9,917 nucleotides of DNA from contig CAMZKQ010000076.1 in assembly GCA_947311265.1 (NCBI GenBank), positions 1 to 9,917 of the forward strand, given 5' to 3'. The translations under genes were made by a program, and so were the position numbers. The stretch comes from an uncultured Chlorobiota bacterium. Its GTDB lineage: Bacteria > Bacteroidota > Bacteroidia > Bacteroidales > JAADGE01. The notes beneath the pieces were generated by a model. That model was given only the letters and a program-made list of their open reading frames with translations, ran no database searches and was not told where the DNA came from. Every line of letters starts with the position of its first letter. Within the stretch, counting starts at the first letter, position 1. This document shows, in pieces, positions 6,849 through 9,917 of this stretch.

Positions 6849-7664
6849 ATGTATAAACTTTCATTTTACATATTACTGGCAATACTACTACCAAGCAAAG
6901 TAGCAGCACAACTTTCTGCAGATTTCTCTGTCAATAATACTCCTGCAAAATATTGTGCAGGAGAAAAGGTTGTATTTACTAGCCACTCCTCCAACCAAAC
7001 TTTCTTAAAGTGGGATTTTGGTGATAGCAATACAACTTATTTTGAAAACCCAGAGCATATATTTAGCAATGCAGGCACTTTTACAGTACTACTTACAGTA
7101 TATGATGCTGATGGCAATTCCGACTCTTTTTCTAAATCAATCCTAATATTAGAAATGCCCAACTTAACACTTTCGCCAAATGGCGAGCAAGACATTAATT
7201 TTGGGCAGAGCATTAATGCCCAAGTTACAGGCACATTTACAAGCCTTAGCTGGAACGATGAAAATAACGAGCAAAATCGGTCAATTACACAAGCCGGGAA
7301 ATACATTGTAACAGCATATAATTCAGACGGTTGCAGTATTTCCGACTCACTTACTGTAAGCATAAGTACTGCCAATGGGCAGTTGCCCGAGAATTTTGAA
7401 ATAAGGGTAATTAATAATATCCTAACGCCAAATGGCGATGGTTATAATGATTTTCTATTCATCGAAAAATTAGACCAATACCAATACCCTTGCCGCACCG
7501 AAATTTATAATGCCTATGGGCAACAAGTATTTTTATCAACAGATTACAAAAACAACTGGGGCGGCGAGCAAAATGGTAAGCCCCTCCCTGCCGGCACCTA
7601 CTACTATATTACCACTTCCGAAAAGCGTAAAGGTGGCACCGGATATATTGATATTTTACGCTAG
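6849..7664 (+). CDS. PKD / Ig-like surface protein with T9SS type B sorting domain
   Basis: A 271-residue exported protein. The signal peptide ends KVAA-Q near residues 20/21. A PKD domain follows, with WDFGD at 55-59 and ENPEHIFSNAGTFTVLLTVYD. Next is an Ig-like beta domain of the type common in Bacteroidota (SWNDENNEQ...AGKYIVTAYNSDGC). The C-terminal ~85 residues are a gliding-motility-associated / CHU_C type sorting domain: NILTPNGDGYND (TPNGDG at 193-198), EIYNAYGQQVF, NNWGGEQNGKPLPAGTYYY and the terminal GYIDILR. Such domains direct cargo through the outer membrane by the type IX system, usually leaving it cell-attached. No enzyme domain is present, and at 271 residues it is short for a T9SS-B cargo, so it probably acts by binding. 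It starts 14 bp after the VWA-OmpA gene, so the two are almost certainly co-transcribed and may act together at the envelope. Confidence 0.93.
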   Translation: MYKLSFYILLAILLPSKVAAQLSADFSVNNTPAKYCAGEKVVFTSHSSNQTFLKWDFGDSNTTYFENPEHIFSNAGTFTVLLTVYDADGNSDSFSKSILILEMPNLTLSPNGEQDINFGQSINAQVTGTFTSLSWNDENNEQNRSITQAGKYIVTAYNSDGCSISDSLTVSISTANGQLPENFEIRVINNILTPNGDGYNDFLFIEKLDQYQYPCRTEIYNAYGQQVFLSTDYKNNWGGEQNGKPLPAGTYYYITTSEKRKGGTGYIDILR

Positions 7665-7697
7665 CAAAATTTTATTATACACGCCTAAATTTTAATA

Positions 7698-8129
7698 ATG
7701 GTACACATTACAAGACGAGAACGTTTTTCTGCCGCACATCGGCTTTATGTAAAAGAGTGGAGCGATGCCGAAAATTACAATGTGTTTGGCGCCTGCTCCA
7801 ACCCCAACTGGCATGGGCACAACTATGTGCTACACGTTACCGTAAAAGGAGTGCCTAATAAAAAAACGGGCTTTGTTGAAAACCTAAAAGTGCTAAGTAA
7901 GATACTAAAAAATAAAGTTATTTCGCAGCTCGACCATAAAAATATTAATCTCGAAACGCCTTTTATGAAAGGGATAATACCTTCGACGGAAAATTTAGCA
8001 TTGAAAATTTGGCAAGAAATTGAACCCGAAATTAATGCCACAAACTGTACTTTACATTGTGTTAAAGTATCAGAAACCGAAAATAATTCTGCTGAATATT
8101 ATGGCGTTTTTTTTGAAAAAAACGCATAA
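7698..8129 (+). CDS. 6-pyruvoyl- / 6-carboxy-tetrahydropterin synthase family enzyme
   Basis: A 143-residue cytosolic T-fold enzyme acting on 7,8-dihydroneopterin triphosphate. Visible residues: zinc ligands His14 (FSAAHRL), His39 and His41 (WHGHNY); catalytic Cys33 (FGACSNPN); Asp79-His80 (LDHKNIN); Glu98 (STENLA); and Glu126 (SETENN), the pterin anchor. The arrangement 'FG.CsNPNwHGHNY' with a long insert after the first His resembles animal PTPS more than short E. coli QueD. The product may therefore be 6-pyruvoyl-tetrahydropterin, or 6-carboxy-tetrahydropterin for queuosine; sequence cannot settle this, so no symbol is given. No other queuosine or biopterin gene is in the window. It begins 33 bp after the T9SS gene and ends 11 bp before mazG, with no convincing promoter in between, so it is probably the third or fourth cistron of the run. 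Confidence 0.93.
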   Translation: MVHITRRERFSAAHRLYVKEWSDAENYNVFGACSNPNWHGHNYVLHVTVKGVPNKKTGFVENLKVLSKILKNKVISQLDHKNINLETPFMKGIIPSTENLALKIWQEIEPEINATNCTLHCVKVSETENNSAEYYGVFFEKNA

Positions 8130-8140
8130 AATAACAAACA

Positions 8141-8926
8141 ATGAATACTCTAAACGAAAAAAAAGACGCTTTTGAGCGTATCCTCAAAATCATGGACGAG
8201 CTGCGGGAACAATGCCCTTGGGATAAAGAACAAACCTTTGCAAGCCTTCGCTCGCTCACTATTGAAGAAACTTACGAGCTTGTGGCTGCCATTGCCAGCA
8301 ACGATATGCAGGGCATAAAAAGGGAACTTGGCGACTTGTTTTTACACCTTATATTTTATTCAAAAATAGCCTCTGAAACCAACAGTTTCGATATTGCAGA
8401 TGTAATAAACGCACTGGCAGAAAAGCTAATTTACAGACACCCTCATATCTATGGCAACGAAACAGTAGCAAATAAAGAAGAGGTTAAACAAAATTGGGAA
8501 GCCCTAAAGCTCAAAGAAAAAGGCGGAAACACTACCATTCTTGGCGGTGTGCCCAAAAGCCTACCGGCTATGATAAAAGCAATGCGCATACAAGAAAAAG
8601 CCAGAGGTGCAGGCTTCGATTGGGATAAAAAAGAGCAAGTTTGGGCAAAAGTAAAAGAAGAACTTGAAGAGTTTGAAGCAGAAGTTCTGGCTAACGATAG
8701 CAAAAAAATGGAGGACGAATTTGGCGATGTCCTTTTTTCGCTAATCAATGCGGCACGCCTGTATAATATCGACCCAGAAACGGCACTTGAAAAAACAAAT
8801 CGCAAATTTATTGCCCGCTTCAACTACTTGGAAGAGCAAGTAAAAAAAGCGGATAAAAACTTGCAAGATATGGATTTAGAGCAAATGGAGTTCTACTGGA
8901 ATAAGGCTAAAAAAGCAGGACTTTAA
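8141..8926 (+). CDS. mazG: nucleoside triphosphate pyrophosphohydrolase MazG
   Basis: A 261-residue full-length two-domain MazG, which hydrolyses (d)NTPs to NMP and pyrophosphate (house-cleaning, and modulation of starvation signalling in E. coli). The N-terminal domain has the signature LREQCPWDKEQT, then the metal-binding motif EExxE...ExxD at Glu42, Glu43, Glu46, Glu62 and Asp65, and RHPHIYG. The C-terminal domain repeats the motif at Glu173, Glu174, Glu177, Glu193 and Asp196 (KEELEEFE...DEFGD), followed by NRKFIARFNYLE. Both sites look intact. The ATG at 8141 is 11 bp after the pterin synthase stop, indicating co-transcription. The gene is not next to a mazEF toxin-antitoxin pair here. 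It ends 3 bp before a strong hairpin at 8930-8966 that closes the transcription unit. Confidence 0.97.
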   Translation: MNTLNEKKDAFERILKIMDELREQCPWDKEQTFASLRSLTIEETYELVAAIASNDMQGIKRELGDLFLHLIFYSKIASETNSFDIADVINALAEKLIYRHPHIYGNETVANKEEVKQNWEALKLKEKGGNTTILGGVPKSLPAMIKAMRIQEKARGAGFDWDKKEQVWAKVKEELEEFEAEVLANDSKKMEDEFGDVLFSLINAARLYNIDPETALEKTNRKFIARFNYLEEQVKKADKNLQDMDLEQMEFYWNKAKKAGL

Positions 8927-8929
8927 AAC

Positions 8930-8966
8930 ACAAAAAAGCAAATGTAATATACATTTGCTTTTTTGT
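8930..8966. terminator. perfect 17-bp hairpin, probable bidirectional terminator
   Basis: ACAAAAAAGCAAATGTA (8930-8946) pairs perfectly with TACATTTGCTTTTTTGT (8950-8966) across a 3-nt ATA loop. The GC-containing core GCAAATGTA is flanked by A6 on one side and T6 on the other, so each strand presents a stem followed by a U-tract. It lies between convergent mazG (stop 8926) and the sigma factor (stop at 9019), as expected for a shared intrinsic terminator. The stem is AT-rich, so its efficiency is uncertain. Confidence 0.85.
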
Positions 8967-9018
8967 AAGTTGTTCCCAACTGTACTAGATTATATTTTAA
9001 GCTATAAACTACTGCTTT

Positions 9019-9615
9019 CTACATAACCGTAAGGCTGATGTTATGTTGCTCAATTAGTTTTCTCATATTAATAAGTGCATATCGCATTCTGCCTAGTGCA
9101 GTATTTATGCTTACCCCTGTTTGTTCCGAAATTTCTCTAAAACTAAGCCCTCCGTAGTGGCGAAGTAAAATTACATCACGTTGTTCTTTGGGTAGCTCAT
9201 CGACTAAATCTCTAAGTGAGCCTTTAATTTGCTCTTGAATCATTTCGTCCTCTTTGGTAGCGTCCGAAAAGCGTTTAGAGTTAAGTATATCGTAATCCGA
9301 ATTGTCGTTGGAGTACATATTCATGTGCTTCGACTTGCGGAAATGGTCGATAATTAAATTATGTGCAATCCTAACTACCCAAGAAACAAATATTCCTTTT
9401 TCCTGATATTTCCCTCGTTTCAACGAGCGGATTACTTTAATATAAGTGTCCTGAAAAATATCTTCTGCCAAAAATTCGTCTTTTACAATTAGCACTATGT
9501 AAGTGTAAACTCGGTTTTTGTGGCGAGTAATTAATGTGTTGATTGCCGACTTGTCGCCTTCCATAAAGTTACGCACAAGTTCATTGTCTTTTAATTGATT
9601 GTTTGCTGTTTTCAT
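9019..9615 (-). CDS. ECF-type RNA polymerase sigma factor (sigma-70 family)
   Basis: A 198-residue extracytoplasmic-function sigma factor of the RpoE-like group. Region 2 covers about 25-95: AEDIFQDTYIKVI (2.2, core-binding) at 50-62 and WVVRIAHNLIIDHFRK (2.3/2.4, -10 recognition) at 79-94. An acidic linker (95-135) leads to region 4 at about 141-188: LPKEQRDVILLRHYGGLSFREI, then the helix-turn-helix TGVSINTALGRMRYAL that reads the -35. No C-terminal extension is present. No anti-sigma gene lies downstream, where mazG converges; a partner could lie elsewhere, or the protein may be a stand-alone factor like many in Bacteroidota. The ATG at 9615 is preceded by a ~110-nt AT-rich leader and a TAnnTTTG element. 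Its targets cannot be inferred here. Confidence 0.96.
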   Translation of the reverse strand: MKTANNQLKDNELVRNFMEGDKSAINTLITRHKNRVYTYIVLIVKDEFLAEDIFQDTYIKVIRSLKRGKYQEKGIFVSWVVRIAHNLIIDHFRKSKHMNMYSNDNSDYDILNSKRFSDATKEDEMIQEQIKGSLRDLVDELPKEQRDVILLRHYGGLSFREISEQTGVSINTALGRMRYALINMRKLIEQHNISLTVM

Positions 9616-9917
9616 GTTTTCTTCTTTTTCTGATGAGTTAATATTTAAAATTGAAAAAGTAGATGTGTTTTCGATAGATTCCTTTTTAGTTAAAAATTCA
9701 ATTGTTAATAAATGTTAATTCTTATTGTTCGGTGCAAATATACTCTATTTATTTTATCAAAAAAATATTTTTTTGAATTTAATAAAGAAAAATTGTTCAA
9801 CAGGAATTAAAAATTGGTTCTAAAGCTACTGTTTTCAGGTTTTTTAGAGTTGTTCTAAAACCAAAAAAAAATTATTTCTTAATCCGTTTCATAATAATCA
9901 ACTTTTAGTTATGCTGG
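9616..9917. other. non-coding right edge: sigma-gene leader, promoter and AT-rich DNA
   Basis: These 302 bases carry no supportable gene on either strand. Next to the sigma start is its leader, with the direct repeat TGTTAAT at 9703-9709 and 9713-9719 (10-bp period), then the promoter candidate at 9735-9761. Further right, GTTCTAAA occurs at 9817-9824 and 9852-9859, and an imperfect hairpin (GGTTTTTTAGAG / TTCTAAAACC, 9838-9862, 3-nt loop, 2-nt bulge) is followed by A9. An ATG at 9911 could begin a plus-strand gene, but only seven bases are visible. Confidence 0.5.
9735..9761 (-). promoter_or_regulatory. promoter candidate for the ECF sigma gene
   Basis: On the minus strand TATATTTG (9742-9735) is an exact TAnnTTTG -7 element, the same octamer as at 3840-3847. 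TTTG at 9761-9758 could be the -33 element, but the 15-bp spacer is shorter than the usual 17-23. Transcription would start near 9728, giving a leader of about 110 nt. Confidence 0.45.

Noticed and set aside
7037..7375. Minus-strand open frame inside the T9SS gene, and others at 2625-2876, 3457-3714, 5586-5870 and 8449-8823
   Set aside because: All lie antisense to well supported genes, show no domain-like sequence and have no promoter; they are by-products of the coding strand.
7510..7695. Plus-strand 61-codon frame overlapping the end of the T9SS gene
   Set aside because: It overlaps the conserved sorting domain in another frame and has no recognisable content.
9019..9615. Sigma factor as part of a sigma/anti-sigma or TonB-SusCD regulon cassette
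   Set aside because: No FecR-like anti-sigma, TonB receptor or SusCD gene is in the window; the downstream neighbour is convergent mazG.
9911..9917. ATG at 9911 as the start of a plus-strand gene
   Set aside because: Only seven bases are visible and no good promoter or ribosome-binding site precedes it.

Overview
The window is a low-GC stretch of a Bacteroidota chromosome. Four things point there: a C-terminal type IX secretion (T9SS type B, CHU_C/TIGR04131-like) sorting domain, a PKD/Ig-like surface protein, near-absence of Shine-Dalgarno sequences, and several upstream regions carrying the Bacteroidota promoter pattern TTTG / TAnnTTTG. Genus cannot be fixed from the sequence; a Bacteroidales or Cytophagales-type organism fits. 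Most genes look like ordinary chromosomal housekeeping or envelope genes; I see no transposase, phage, CRISPR, rRNA or tRNA.

Layout, left to right. 3-164 is the 3' end of an unrecognised gene. After a ~250-bp spacer with a good promoter (349-381) comes an LtaS-like sulfatase-fold membrane phosphotransferase (416-2302), closely followed by ferrochelatase hemH (2319-3284). A small VOC/glyoxalase-fold protein (3389-3784) stands alone. A second good promoter (3814-3847) starts a co-directional run: a large secreted beta-propeller / VWA / OmpA protein split over two overlapping frames (3887-4858 and 4849-6834), a PKD plus T9SS-type-B surface protein (6849-7664), a 6-pyruvoyl/6-carboxy-tetrahydropterin synthase (7698-8129) and mazG (8141-8926). 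This run ends at a perfect 17-bp hairpin (8930-8966), probably a bidirectional terminator, because an ECF sigma factor (9019-9615) converges on it from the minus strand. The last 302 bp hold that sigma gene's promoter and AT-rich leader.

How the genes fit: the two large products of the main run are both exported. The first can bind peptidoglycan (OmpA domain) and ligands (VWA MIDAS). The second is a predicted T9SS cargo. They are plausibly an envelope-anchored plus surface-displayed pair, although their function is unknown. The pterin synthase and MazG are cytosolic nucleotide-metabolism enzymes that appear to be read through from the same promoter.

The most interesting feature is the junction of the two large frames. 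Two in-register slippery heptamers (A_AAA_AAG at 4831-4837, then A_AAA_AAA at 4843-4849) lie five bases apart, and an 8-bp stem-loop follows after 10 nt. A -1 shift at either site joins the frames into one ~982-residue protein in the middle of a WD-like repeat. This may be programmed -1 frameshifting, transcriptional slippage, or simply a one-base deletion or sequencing error in an A-tract; the sequence alone cannot decide.
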